Assembly (NCBI GenBank): GCA_011524395.1
Contig: WTKN01000117.1
Location: 1 to 52,840, forward strand
Origin: Moorena sp. SS36440bin_2
Lineage (GTDB): Bacteria; Cyanobacteriota; Cyanobacteriia; Cyanobacteriales; Coleofasciculaceae
Direction of reading: 5' to 3'
DNA: 52,840 nucleotides
The position numbers were made by a program, and so were the translations under genes. Below the pieces are notes generated by a model, which saw nothing but the letters and a program-made list of their open reading frames with translations, had not been told where the DNA came from and did not search any database. Position 1 is the stretch's first letter. Every line of letters starts with the position of its first letter. Below are positions 1 through 9,142 of the stretch, piece after piece.

Positions 1-35
1 CTGGTGGCAGGATGCCAAGGCTTAACAGTAACTAT

Positions 36-866
36 TTAGCCGGATTTCATATAACGAGGTGATAGACAACCCAAAGCTAGCCAGGGAGAGAATTTGGAGG
101 AGTAATCTGCTCCCAACATGCCATTTCGGGTTTGTTTGTAACCCTTAAGAAAGTCTTTTTCCCAGAAGTAGTGATCTAGTCTGGCTAATCCAGCTGCTTC
201 CCCACCTTTGAACTGTAGCACTGCCCGTTGATCCCGGACTGGTGCCTCAAGTCCCAAGTCAGCTAACTTAGGCAGTTCACCAACATCTACTTTAGGTAAG
301 GGTGGTAGAGTTTTGGGAGTGGGGAAGGTGGGATAAACTGTAGAAGATTTCTCCAGCTGCTTGCGAAATTGGGTAAATACTTCGGGAATGTGGCGAATAC
401 CAAAAGGCAATTCATTGATATGGAATAGGGTAGAGCCCCAAAATGACTTGACTTTTACGCCAATTTGAGAAAGCGCCTTTTTGAGGGCGGATTCCACGGC
501 TAACTCTTCTGAGGTGACTTCCCGGTGATAGTAAACTGCGGAGATTCGTAGTTCTTTTGCTAAAGATGGAATAATCTGTTCCGGTAAACCCCGGCGCACC
601 ACTAAATTACTACCAAGGGATTTCCCAAGATCGGCAGCGTTAAGCGATCGCAAAGAATTCCGCAAGTCCGCTACACTTTCGAGCAAAAACTGAGCGCGAA
701 ATGCACCGGTTTTTGGGAAACCAAAGGAGGTAGTACCAAATTGTCGGTCATCAAAGCAGTACAGGGGGATAATTTGAGCTTTTTCCTGGACAGCTTGATG
801 GAGTGGCTCATGGTCATGGATCCGTAAATCGTTGCGATACCAGATCAGGATAAGTTTTTGATTCAC
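36..866 (-). pseudogene. DASH-type cryptochrome/photolyase, truncated
   Basis: The reading frame starts at a GTG (864-866). It encodes the N-terminal photolyase alpha/beta (antenna-binding) domain, with the opening LILIWYRNDLRIHDHEPL typical of the DASH cryptochrome/photolyase group, and continues into the linker up to LGCLSPRY. There the family normally continues with YIYEEV and the roughly 200-residue FAD-binding helical domain. Here the frame goes to MKSG and a stop at 36-38, giving 276 residues against about 490 for the family. A shifted frame reads YEIRLNSYC and also stops, so a simple frameshift cannot restore the FAD domain in the visible 35 bases. I infer a decayed or truncated gene. 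Without the flavin domain it should not repair DNA. The window edge prevents seeing whether a downstream remnant exists. Confidence 0.75.
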
Positions 867-1249
867 AGTGGCTGAGGTCGGTTCTGTTTGATTTTGCCAA
901 GATCCACGAAAGCGCGAAAATTACATTAAGCCATAGCTCATATGTCATATATGTGCTGGTTTTTTTAGTCGCAGCTTTTTGTAGTCCGATTGGATGGCAT
1001 TCGGCAACTGCTGTAGGTGTTCGCGCTTTAGTGCGCTTTTTCACTCTACCAAAGTAACCGTTGCTGACCAATTTTTCTACTGTGTCTCGGCGTTCGAAAA
1101 ACAGAACATAAAACCAAAACTAGATTTTGATAATCCAGGATTCAGAAATGCTCTTAACTCTGGCAATTTGGCGCTTAGTAATCGCAAACTTCTTAGGCGC
1201 TTTGATATGGCGAAATAAAACAGTGATTATAGCCAAGAATTTGGTTTTC
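867..1249. other. Gap without a supported gene
   Basis: The overlapping open frames here (814-1071 minus, 994-1218 plus) have no family features or ribosome binding site, and one overlaps the photolyase gene in antisense. No hairpin or repeat of note was seen. Confidence 0.5.
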
Positions 1250-1477
1250 TTAATGATTAGGTAGAGATGAGTGCTGTGTCATAGCGATAGCTGGGACAAT
1301 GTCATCTAGTGTGATGTCGAACATGAGGGTGAAGCGAGCATCTGGTATTAAGCAGCGCAGTGCTTGGAGATGGGCTTCTGCTTGATTGCGGCGGTGAAAG
1401 CGAGCGACAACGATTCGCTGGCATTTAGGCAGATGGCGGATGATGCGCCAAGGAAATAGTTCGTCTTTATAGCTCAT
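1250..1477 (-). CDS. Small conserved hypothetical protein, paralogue A
   Basis: This is a 75-residue basic protein with no recognised domain. Its ATG is preceded by AGGAG at a spacing of about 8 bases, which supports the start. Its core (PWRIIRHLPK, QR, VARFHRR, then AEAHLQAL) matches the 64-residue protein at 20689-20883 almost position by position, so the two are paralogues from different parts of the window and selection for coding is likely. The high Arg/His content and alpha/beta pattern would suit a small nucleic-acid-binding fold, but that is only a guess. The paralogue lacks the last ~15 residues seen here (after FDITLDD). Confidence 0.65.
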   Translation of the reverse strand: MSYKDELFPWRIIRHLPKCQRIVVARFHRRNQAEAHLQALRCLIPDARFTLMFDITLDDIVPAIAMTQHSSLPNH

Positions 1478-1733
1478 TGATGCACTCCTATTAATTGCTT
1501 GTGGTTTTTTAGGAAAAGTTTTGTAGTCCCATCTTCATCGAACAGACTGATAGGCTACTTACAGACTTAATTCGACAGACTTAATTCCAATACATGGTGT
1601 AATCTTAATTAAGTTATCAAGTGTCTATGCTTAAAATAAGCTTCTGATATAACTTGGGTGTGTAGGCGATCAGCCCAAGGAATGAGAAGCACACAGACAA
1701 AACCAGGAGAATAGAAAATCCCAGTCAACAAAC

Positions 1734-1898
1734 ATGCTAACGCCGAGCAGCATTAAGAAACTAGACAAATTGGCCAAAAGCTTGAAGAGCAGTCGCAACG
1801 AGTTGGTAGAGCAGTTTGCTAGAAGTCAAGACGATCCTAGTCTGGTTGCCCAGACACAAATGCTGGAGGCGCGACAATCGCGGGAATTTAATTCTTAA
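1734..1898 (+). CDS. Short ribbon-helix-helix-like protein (possible antitoxin remnant)
   Basis: This 54-residue frame begins MLTPSSIKKLDKLAKSLK and continues NELVEQFARSQ. The spacing of LDKLAKSLKSSRNELVEQ resembles the two helices of CopG/RHH DNA-binding proteins, but the N-terminal DNA-contacting strand is very short or missing. The in-frame sequence upstream (back to a stop at 1683-1685) has no better start. The last codons and the stop lie in a copy of the GCGAATTTAATT palindromic repeat, so the C-terminus has probably been replaced. No partner toxin is visible. It may be a decayed antitoxin. Confidence 0.35.
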   Translation: MLTPSSIKKLDKLAKSLKSSRNELVEQFARSQDDPSLVAQTQMLEARQSREFNS

Positions 1899-2162
1899 TC
1901 GGGAAAGCGCACCTAGGGTATTTTTGACTCAGAGATCAAATCAGGTTGGAATCCCACGACAGAAGCGGAAGTAGATATTAAGGAGCTCGAAGGGCCATTA
2001 AAGGAGTTGGACAAACGACAAACATGCTAATTTTGCCAACAATCCGGAAGTCTGCGGTGACCTTAGAAGATCATTAGTGAGATGTATCTAACGCGATCGC
2101 ATACCCTTTCAATCGTATATCTTTCCAGGTTGGCAAAAGATGCCTGAGGTAATCCTGTAGGC
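1899..2162. other. Gap with a startless coding-like fragment
   Basis: Immediately after the repeat, a frame ending near 2031 reads SGWNPTTEAEVDIKELEG then LKELDKRQTC. It has no usable start codon after its upstream stop. It looks like a fragment of a charged helical protein. The rest shows nothing recognisable. Confidence 0.3.
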
Positions 2163-3101
2163 ATGAACGCTCAACTAAAAAGTGCTAGCCTACAGCATAT
2201 TTTAAGTCATTCCATGGTACAGTTTCCCATGAATAAACTCTTCCGATGTCTTGGTGTGCGTTCCCATGGCGAGGGCACCTGGCCGGGGTCGCACCGCTAC
2301 CTAGGAATTATTGTCACTCTTATCTTGAATAGTATCGGGCTACAATCCTGTACCCCTAAAATTACTCCCTGTCTCATTCAAACTGAAGAAGCTCGAAGTA
2401 TAAGTGTGCAGTCTAATGAGCCTATCTATAACGAGATTTTTGGCAATCAAGAATGCTCACCTCAAAAGCTTGTCTTGAGAGTTCCTGTCAACTCAAAACC
2501 AGAAATTAAAGATAGTAATAGTTTACTAGATCAGAGATATACTCCCAATATTATAACATTATTGACATTTTCTCATCAAGCTAAAAGTTTTTATATCAGA
2601 CGTATTGATAACTATAAAGAGGGATGGGTTTATAAAAAAGCTAGTTGCTTAGCTTGGAAATGGTCTCGGGAAGATGAGCAACAAGTTCTAAATTTAAGTT
2701 TGGAAAGAAATCTCCAAATTCGGGATCCTAAAATTAAAAGTGTTATTTTAATCGTTTCGTTACCCTTTGAAATCAAAGATGCTCAACCGAATGTCAACCT
2801 TAACGTTTACACCTGGGACTTATTTGAAGGAATTTATTATTTCAAGCTCAAAAATTATCCAAACTTAAAAGAAATATTAAGACAAAAAGATAGGAGAAGC
2901 CTTCAAGCAAGTAAGGCATTTCGGGATGGTCAAACTGTTAAAAAAGAAATTCAAAAAGAATTAAACCAGATAGACGATATAGGTGGGATTAATCTTGATA
3001 ATTATTTTGAGTCAATACTGAATGAGGAATACCTCGAAAAATATACTCCTAGTTCAGAAGATACCTATTGCAAAATACCGGATGATTTAAAAAAGAGATA
3101 A
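2163..3101 (+). CDS. Hypothetical protein, possible lipoprotein
   Basis: No family is recognised in these 312 residues. The first in-frame ATG gives an odd N-terminus; ATGs at 2217 and 2229 are alternatives. In all cases a hydrophobic run (YLGIIVTLILNSIGLQSC) ends in a Cys that could be a weak lipobox (L-Q-S-C; Gln at -2 is atypical). The remainder is a soluble, Lys/Asn-rich mixed alpha/beta region with two more Cys. Base composition becomes AT-rich here and stays so through the next gene and the gap after it, unlike the flanking housekeeping genes. The next gene follows on the same strand after 112 bases, so the two may form a unit: a surface or periplasmic component plus a membrane component. 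Confidence 0.55.
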   Translation: MNAQLKSASLQHILSHSMVQFPMNKLFRCLGVRSHGEGTWPGSHRYLGIIVTLILNSIGLQSCTPKITPCLIQTEEARSISVQSNEPIYNEIFGNQECSPQKLVLRVPVNSKPEIKDSNSLLDQRYTPNIITLLTFSHQAKSFYIRRIDNYKEGWVYKKASCLAWKWSREDEQQVLNLSLERNLQIRDPKIKSVILIVSLPFEIKDAQPNVNLNVYTWDLFEGIYYFKLKNYPNLKEILRQKDRRSLQASKAFRDGQTVKKEIQKELNQIDDIGGINLDNYFESILNEEYLEKYTPSSEDTYCKIPDDLKKR

Positions 3102-3213
3102 CGTTTTACAATAAAATAATTTTGGGGATTGGCAGTACAAATTAGAGGTTAAACCAAAGGTATAGGCTCCAAATGCTTAATTGCAAAAGAGTAAACTAAA
3201 GATGTGATCAGAT

Positions 3214-4047
3214 ATGACGGAATTTGACCCAGCAGCTACCAAGTCTGAAAACTATATCGAAAAGCCGAAAAAGCTTGAAAAGCTTGAAGATTGGTATCAC
3301 CGAGAAAAAAGACTTCAAGTCCTAATAATTTTGATATTTTCAGCACTGTTAATTATTTCTAGTTTTGGACAGTTTGCTCTATTAGATTACTCGTTTGGGG
3401 AAAGACTTGCTCTTTCCAAAGGTGATCAAATCTTTGGAATTGAGACTAAGAATTTACTCAGTTTATTGGTAACAGGTGCTTTACCCATAACCTCTATAGT
3501 AGATGGCTCTGGAATTCTTAGCAAAAAAATTAAGATACCTTTACCATTAACTAATGGATTATCTATAATTTGGCTGGTAATATTAGGAGATATATTTTTG
3601 AATTTCCAAGCCGTATTAGTCAGCAACGAAGCCGGAGCAGTAGATCATTTAATACCCGTTATTGCTTTTGTTGTAGCCATAATTTTTTCCATAGCTTCCT
3701 TTTGTCTAAGTAGAGGCATAGTAGCCGCTAGCAAAAAATTCATGGCCGCCAGAAAAAATCTTCAAATCCTAATGGTATATGGGATTAACCCTATCCCCTT
3801 GTATAACAATACTAAACAACTTAAGTTAAGAAAAGAGGATCAAGCAGCAATAACAGAACCTGAACAGGAACGAAAAATAGTTTTAGAAGAAATTAATCAA
3901 AATAAAGAAGCTTTAGAATTGGTAATTAAACTCGAAAAAAATAAATCTCAGCAGCCAAAAATAGACGCCAATAATAAAAATACTATTAAGTCAATCCACC
4001 AATTATTTAAAAAAATACTAGAGCGTTCATACAAAAAACATAAATAA
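3214..4047 (+). CDS. Hypothetical multi-pass membrane protein with coiled-coil tail
   Basis: The protein has 277 residues. A charged N-terminal segment of about 35 residues is followed by about four hydrophobic segments: near residues 36-55 (VLIILIFSALLIISSFG), 80-95, 108-128 (GLSIIWLVILGDIFL) and 141-162 (IPVIAFVVAIIFSIASF). The C-terminal ~90 residues are soluble, rich in Glu/Lys and probably coiled coil, ending in a basic tail. No known family is recognised. AT-rich composition matches the gene upstream, suggesting both arrived together or share relaxed composition. The start lacks a clear Shine-Dalgarno. A membrane-anchored adaptor or effector role is possible but unsupported. Confidence 0.55.
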   Translation: MTEFDPAATKSENYIEKPKKLEKLEDWYHREKRLQVLIILIFSALLIISSFGQFALLDYSFGERLALSKGDQIFGIETKNLLSLLVTGALPITSIVDGSGILSKKIKIPLPLTNGLSIIWLVILGDIFLNFQAVLVSNEAGAVDHLIPVIAFVVAIIFSIASFCLSRGIVAASKKFMAARKNLQILMVYGINPIPLYNNTKQLKLRKEDQAAITEPEQERKIVLEEINQNKEALELVIKLEKNKSQQPKIDANNKNTIKSIHQLFKKILERSYKKHK

Positions 4048-4735
4048 AACTATTTTAAAAAAATAATTGCCAGATAAATGACGTTTATTTTAAATAAATA
4101 AACATCTATAATTTTTAATGAATTATTCTCTAAATAGAATAAAACAATATTTAGATTATTAAACTTATATAAATATAAAGATTTATCTGTAATAGTATTG
4201 GTTGTCTTTTATGTAACTTTGATTCATAGTTTTTATAGTTAACGTTTAAGTGTTCAGCATTTCGTAAAGCGGTTATCTTGTTAGAATAAGAGTTGTTTAA
4301 GTAAACCCAGTATTTTAACTGATAGCTGACGAGTAATATTTTCTCGATTTTAATCAGTTTGCTTATCCTAATAGGTAAGGGAAGTTTAGATAACTTAGTG
4401 GTTTACAATCTAATCCATTCTTGGGATTGGTCAATAGTAATTGTTAGTTGCTAATCTGGTTGTAATTGTTAGGGATGAGCAATAGCAGTTTTTTGATAAA
4501 CCGCTTGGGACCTATAGACGTGAAGCGCGGCTCCGGTGCGTAGAAGGATGCGAAAGCGAAGGGGGTTAAATGCGGGCGTTAGGAACTTCGGATGGGTGAG
4601 CCAGAGGAAGAGCCGATTCTGATACCCTTTCTTGAAAAGGGATGCCACATCGGATTGTCGGATGATTGGCTCAGCGGTTTTCGGTAATCCTACGACCATT
4701 ACTCATTACCCATTACCAAAAGGGAGGAAAAAAAA
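4048..4735. other. AT-rich gap
   Basis: Bases 4048-4460 are strongly AT-rich with short T/A runs and no supported gene. From 4470 composition becomes GC-richer, and a minus-strand frame at 4469-4699 has no family features. A short ATTACC-type repeat lies at 4698-4722. Confidence 0.4.
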
Positions 4736-4921
4736 GTCTATACTCTGGAATTTGAGCAACCAGAGATTCTATATTTAGGGAAATTTGGCGAGAAGCTGCC
4801 AGAGGAGGTGAAACAAAAGGCGATGGAGACTAAACAGGTAATTGTTGATCACATAATTCAATTAACACCTGGGAGAATAGCACACTGCTTAAGGTCAAAC
4901 CTAGACGCTTATATCGAATAG
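4736..4921 (+). pseudogene. Coding fragment without a start
   Basis: The frame reads VYTLEFEQPEILYLGKFGEK, then LPEEVKQKAMETKQ and ends LRSNLDAYIE before a TAG at 4919-4921. Amino-acid usage is protein-like, but there is no start codon with a ribosome binding site; the first Met is internal (MET in KQKAMETKQ). It is probably the tail of a lost gene, family unknown. Confidence 0.3.
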
Positions 4922-5214
4922 TCTATCACTAGACACCGAGCGCGCATTTAGCTTATCGACCATGACCTTCTACTTAGGGGAAATGACTTGGTATGGACAG
5001 ATGTGAGTGCTCCCAATCGAAGTGTTGTGAGCATTGGGTCACAGAGCCAATCAGAATGGATGCGATCAGCTGCCGTTTTTCTAGAGGAATCTGGCGGGAG
5101 TTCCCTATTGTACAGCTTGCAGTTATTGTGTGAGGATGTTAGATCAAATTGGAGTCAAAGGTATTACTCCTACTCCCCTTGCTATGGGAGTTATGTGAAG
5201 TACCTACAACTAAA

Positions 5215-5310
5215 TCGAAGATTATGGTTGAGGCTTCCAGTGTCATCCGCTATCCCCTTCTGCGTAGAATCCCCCGTGCTTGAAGCGAGGGAGAGTTCAA
5301 AAAGAACACA
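5215..5310. mobile_element. Possible IS200/IS605-type right-end remnant
   Basis: The run GAGGCTTCCAG, then CTTCTGCGTAGAATCCCCCG followed by TGCTTGAAGCGAGGGAG, resembles the conserved end (omega-RNA scaffold region) of cyanobacterial TnpB-type elements, including the CCC-CG/CG-GGG hairpin around 5270-5292. No tnpA or tnpB reading frame is left; the overlapping frame at 4988-5323 lacks TnpB motifs. The call rests on remembered similarity and would need a search. Confidence 0.3.
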
Positions 5311-5388
5311 CAAGCAGTGTTAATTCGCTTCCTTTCACTTATTAGGAACCCATTGTTACTCTTTAAGGAGTAAATTATATAAACAATC

Positions 5389-5607
5389 ATGCCCAGTAAA
5401 GAAGTTTTTGTTCGAGAATACAAAGTAAGAGCCCACAGGCGTACTATCCATACACGGGTTTACAAGTTCATTTGCCACTACTGCAATTCGCCTGCAGAGA
5501 GGGAGACTTATGCTACCTGTTGTCCCAAGTATGGAAATCGCTGCAAAGGAGTAGCCAGAAAGTGCCTTCGGTATCAATACGCTAACGAATCTGGGGGAAA
5601 AAAGTAG
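5389..5607 (+). CDS. Small cysteine-rich (zinc-finger-like) protein
   Basis: This 72-residue basic protein has Cys in a C-x2-C pair (CHYC) followed by CC and C ([10 protein letters not shown]), spaced like a small zinc ribbon. An AAGGAG lies about 20 bases upstream of the ATG, rather far, so the start is not certain. The stop TAG directly abuts the ATG of the next gene (5608), which indicates one transcription unit and likely translational coupling. A short nucleic-acid-binding or adaptor protein working with its neighbour is the natural inference. The antisense frame 5356-5577 is a shadow. Confidence 0.6.
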   Translation: MPSKEVFVREYKVRAHRRTIHTRVYKFICHYCNSPAERETYATCCPKYGNRCKGVARKCLRYQYANESGGKK

Positions 5608-6486
5608 ATGTCTTATGTTCCATCACAGCCATCGCTACCATCGCAAAGTCAAAACATGTTAGCAGATTTGGTTGATTACTACCGACAAATGGTGGAGTAT
5701 CATGAACAAGCTGCCACAGTTGCAAGAGAACAGCTTAACCATGCTAAAGCTTTGCTAAATACGAATGCATTAGCTCTACCAGAAAACAATTCTAACAAGT
5801 TCCTCCCTCCTGGAAATCGTAACCACAACCAGCAGGAAAAATACTACCTCACCACGTCAGTAACTGAATTGCCCGCAGACTTCTCCACTGAAACTGAATT
5901 AGATGAATCACCATTAGGACTCAAACAACAACTCGATTACCAGGAGCAGAGGATTACAGAAGCCATTGACCGACTCCTGGAAACTCACAGGGGATCGATC
6001 CTCCACGTTGATTACCTGATCAGGGAGCTGTTTGGAGAGTTGGGCAAAGAGGATATTGCCTCGAAAACTTCTCTGGTCAAATCCATCTTGCTGAAAGGAG
6101 AGAGCCAGGGGTTATGGCACTCTGACCCTGACTCTCCAGATTGCTACACTTTTTCTGCTGAAGATTTGCCCGATGTAGTTTCTACCAATAAATCTCAGAG
6201 AAAGCCTGCCAAGAGCAAAGTTAGTCGGCCTTCTCCACTACCTAAGTTAGAGCAATTAAAGTATATGACTTTATATGAGCTAGTGGCTTCTGTGTTAAGA
6301 GAACACTATCCACAGATCATGAGTGCCGCAGATGTTTTGGACGTGCTTTATCCTAATGGTTTGGATCCTAATAAGAAAAATGTAGCCCGTAAATCCATTA
6401 GTAACACTTTAACTAAAGGATGTGAATCTAAAGGCTGGAAACGAGTCCAACCGGGGCGATATATCTGGGCTGGCGGTTTCACCTAG
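5608..6486 (+). CDS. Hypothetical protein with two winged-helix-like domains
   Basis: The 292 residues can be divided as follows. There is a helical N-terminus (MLADLVDYYRQMVEYHEQA, possible coiled coil, residues 17-50) and a polar linker. A first winged-helix-like unit spans about 110-185 (AIDRLLETHRGSILHVDYLI to CYTFS), followed by a basic linker. A second spans about 220-290 (YELVASVLREHYPQIMSAAD to KRVQPGRYIW). Both units show the helix-turn-helix plus terminal beta-wing pattern, and the second resembles HARE-HTH-type domains. It directly abuts the Cys-rich gene. I infer a DNA-binding or nucleoprotein role; the exact family is not known to me. Confidence 0.6.
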   Translation: MSYVPSQPSLPSQSQNMLADLVDYYRQMVEYHEQAATVAREQLNHAKALLNTNALALPENNSNKFLPPGNRNHNQQEKYYLTTSVTELPADFSTETELDESPLGLKQQLDYQEQRITEAIDRLLETHRGSILHVDYLIRELFGELGKEDIASKTSLVKSILLKGESQGLWHSDPDSPDCYTFSAEDLPDVVSTNKSQRKPAKSKVSRPSPLPKLEQLKYMTLYELVASVLREHYPQIMSAADVLDVLYPNGLDPNKKNVARKSISNTLTKGCESKGWKRVQPGRYIWAGGFT

Positions 6487-6844
6487 AGCTGAGTTTCTAA
6501 ACAAACTTTCTTGGTTATTGACAAGCTATAACAAGACTTACCCAGTTAATTTATCTGTAGGGTGCGTTATTAACGCACTCTACTACTACTTAAGTCCGTT
6601 TAATGCCGAGTTTTGCGTAAGTGCTGCTCTGGCAAAAGTGATGTCTGATATGTTCTGATATGTATTTATACTTCTGTTCCCTTTAGATCGCCTTTGGCTC
6701 AATGCACTTTTTTGCTAGCATAGCTGCTCTTGAGTCGTTTTTTAATTAGCGTTCGCGTAGTGGCTCGTACCGAGCATCGCGCCCCGCGTGACCATTCGCG
6801 TAGCGTGGCCTAAAGGCCAAGGTCAATCCCATTTAGCTGGGAAT
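6487..6844. repeat. Repeat-filled gap: 13-bp-arm hairpin and REP cluster
   Basis: Two elements occupy this gap. At 6557-6583 a near-perfect palindrome (GTAGGGTGCGTTA, centre T, then TAACGCACTCTAC) belongs to the GGGTGC...GCACCC family also found at 35616 and 40171. At 6750-6823 two inverted copies of the GGCCnnnAGGCCACGCTACG type repeat face each other (TTCGCGTAGTGG and TTCGCGTAGCGTGG). No gene is supported. Confidence 0.7.
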
Positions 6845-9142
6845 TTAGCTCTCGATTAGTTCATTGGGAATCGCCACTTTGATTACAACGGTATCACCTT
6901 CGGCTTCCCAATGAGCGCTCGCCTCCACCTGGGAGTTTAGTTCTGGATTCATTGGTATTGCCACCTTGATAGCAAGTTCTTCACCGACTCTTTGAGGAAC
7001 ACTAGGAAGTTTTATAGTAGGCTGAGCATAGCGTGAAATAGGTTTGAGCAAGGGTTGGGAGCTATTGTCATCTTGGAAATCAGCAACGGCTTCCATCGCC
7101 TTTGGCGCTGGTGCTACCACAGCCATCCCACCATTGAGTTTGGTAAGGTTAGAGCTTGGTACCTCAGTGGAGCTAATTGTACTGAGGTTTGGATTACGGT
7201 TAAACACAAATCTCGGCTGCATAAAACTTTTTAATAAAAGCCACAGCAAGCTGAATTCTCCAGGGGTATCACAAGGTTTCCACTGACCCACACCACAAAA
7301 AAGCATTTCAATTAAAGACCGTGTTTGGGGTAAACTCATCTGCTCATTAAATCCTATTTGGAGAGTTGGACTTTCACTGGTGAGGTCTGTGTTAGTAATC
7401 TTTCCTGGTAGTCGCAAGTTCTCCCCCATTATTTTTAGACTTACTTTGATATTGTCTTTAAGGGAGATAGATAGATTCTCAGTCAGCTTGATTTGAGCAC
7501 CTACTTCAGAAATCCACTTAGTGATGCCCCAATAGGTTTGACCTCCTATATTTATTCGCACCACTTTACGTAAGTCAAACCATTCGTTAGTATTCGGATT
7601 AGGAGAATCCAAAAGGATTAGTAAGGCGATACTCAGCACCAGGAGATTGTAGCCACTCCAAATCCAAGCTAAGCTGATGTCTTGGGTAATTTCGGCTATT
7701 TCTAGGGATGGTAAACTGCTGGCTGGTATCAAGAATTCGGTCAGATTAAACCCAAAACTAATTGCTGTAGCAACAAAAACAATAATCAGCGGCGATGCTA
7801 ACTGCCAGTTGTAATTAAAACTCTCCCGAGATATTCCTTTTGGGGTTACTTTAAATCCTCTCGAAAAAGGATTAAGCATTGTCTGGAAAACCGTTAATCC
7901 AATCGGGAAACATGACACTACTGAATAAATATCTGACATGAAAGCGGAGCGAGAGCGGCAGTTTATCCACGAGAATATAGAAAACTGTAGCAAATAGAAA
8001 GGAACTAAAAAATACAAGACTTCAGTAGTTGTTGCTTTAAAGGGAATAATCCCGAAAAATGTATAAGCTATGGGAACAATTAGGAAATAAATTCGTGACC
8101 AGCTAGTAAACCAATAAAGCAACCCATCTAAATGAACTAGTCTTTGGAGATTAGTAAGTCCAGGAATTCTTAATGGATTTGCCTCTAGAAAAAGTCCCTG
8201 TAAGGTACCTTGTGCCCATCTTAGCCGCTGAGATACATGACTTGCTATATTCTCTGCTGCCAAGCCAGCACTTAATTTTTCATCAAGATAAATTAACTTA
8301 TAGCCTTGAGCTGATAAACAAACGCCAGTATAGTAATCTTCAGCGATGGAATCGGTAAAAAAGCCACCAATACTTAAGATTGCACTGCGCCTGACCACAA
8401 AAGAAGTGCCACAACACACAATACTATTTGTGGTATCCCGAATTGGTTGAATGTGTCGATAAAATAATTCCTCTTCTGCCGTCAGGATATTTTCTAAACC
8501 TAAATTATAGGCAACCGGATCCGGATTATAGTAGCTTTGGGGAGTCTGTACTAAAGCGACTTCTTTATCCTTAAAGAAACCCACAGTCCGCTTGAGGAAG
8601 TTCCTAGTAGGAATAAAATCAGCATCAAATACAGCAATTAAATCCCCAGAGGTTTGAGGAAGGGCATTGTTTAAATTACCTGCTTTAGCATTAAGATTAT
8701 TTGGTCGCGTAATATACTCGCACCCTAGCTCAGCTGCAAGTTTTTTCATCTCAGGACGTCTAGTATCATCCAGAAGATAGATTGTTTTTCTTGTATACTC
8801 TAAAGCTTGACAACCAATAATTGTTCGTCTTAGTATAGAGGGATGTTCATTATAAGTAGGAATCAGGATGTCAACAGAGGGGGTAAAACGACCACTAATA
8901 ACCGATAATTCACCCCAATCAGCTTCCCGACTTCTATCTTTTATCTGGGACAAGAAAAACAGCTGAATGGTGCTACCAACTAGCCTCAGTATTTCCGCTA
9001 GTAATAATCCCAAGCTAAAGACGCCATTGACCAGGGTATCCATATTGAGGGTAAACAGCGATCGCCACAGCACATACTGAAGAGTCAGCAGTAGCAAAAT
9101 CCCTACCACCACAAGCTGCCACCTAGAGCGAGTTTTTGTCAT
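6845..9142 (-). CDS. Processive GT2 beta-glycan (cellulose-like) synthase with PilZ domain
   Basis: This inner-membrane family-2 glycosyltransferase resembles BcsA and cyanobacterial XcsA. Two N-terminal TM helices (about 8-28 and 38-58) precede the GT domain, which starts at SVDILIPTYNEH. Catalytic features are visible: DD 125-126, the DxD motif DAD 173-175, the general-base ED 268-269 and the substrate-gating QRLRW 305-309. Several TM helices follow (about 345-510). A PilZ domain begins at RKVVR (525-529), which would bind c-di-GMP. The second half of its motif reads WISEVG (543-548), with Trp where (D/N)xSxxG has Asp/Asn. The C-terminus carries a low-complexity tail with two similar segments (LAIKVAIP and VVIKVAIP). 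It would make cellulose or a related beta-glucan from UDP-glucose. No bcsB/HlyD-type partner lies next to it. 765 residues, normal length. Confidence 0.88.
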   Translation of the reverse strand: MTKTRSRWQLVVVGILLLLTLQYVLWRSLFTLNMDTLVNGVFSLGLLLAEILRLVGSTIQLFFLSQIKDRSREADWGELSVISGRFTPSVDILIPTYNEHPSILRRTIIGCQALEYTRKTIYLLDDTRRPEMKKLAAELGCEYITRPNNLNAKAGNLNNALPQTSGDLIAVFDADFIPTRNFLKRTVGFFKDKEVALVQTPQSYYNPDPVAYNLGLENILTAEEELFYRHIQPIRDTTNSIVCCGTSFVVRRSAILSIGGFFTDSIAEDYYTGVCLSAQGYKLIYLDEKLSAGLAAENIASHVSQRLRWAQGTLQGLFLEANPLRIPGLTNLQRLVHLDGLLYWFTSWSRIYFLIVPIAYTFFGIIPFKATTTEVLYFLVPFYLLQFSIFSWINCRSRSAFMSDIYSVVSCFPIGLTVFQTMLNPFSRGFKVTPKGISRESFNYNWQLASPLIIVFVATAISFGFNLTEFLIPASSLPSLEIAEITQDISLAWIWSGYNLLVLSIALLILLDSPNPNTNEWFDLRKVVRINIGGQTYWGITKWISEVGAQIKLTENLSISLKDNIKVSLKIMGENLRLPGKITNTDLTSESPTLQIGFNEQMSLPQTRSLIEMLFCGVGQWKPCDTPGEFSLLWLLLKSFMQPRFVFNRNPNLSTISSTEVPSSNLTKLNGGMAVVAPAPKAMEAVADFQDDNSSQPLLKPISRYAQPTIKLPSVPQRVGEELAIKVAIPMNPELNSQVEASAHWEAEGDTVVIKVAIPNELIES

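Noticed and set aside
4469-4699. Group II intron fragment
   Set aside because: GC-rich stretch resembles none of the domain V consensus on inspection; no reverse transcriptase nearby.
4988-5323. 111-residue frame as a gene
   Set aside because: The 3' part is an IS605-end-like sequence, composition is not protein-like, and no TnpB motifs were found.
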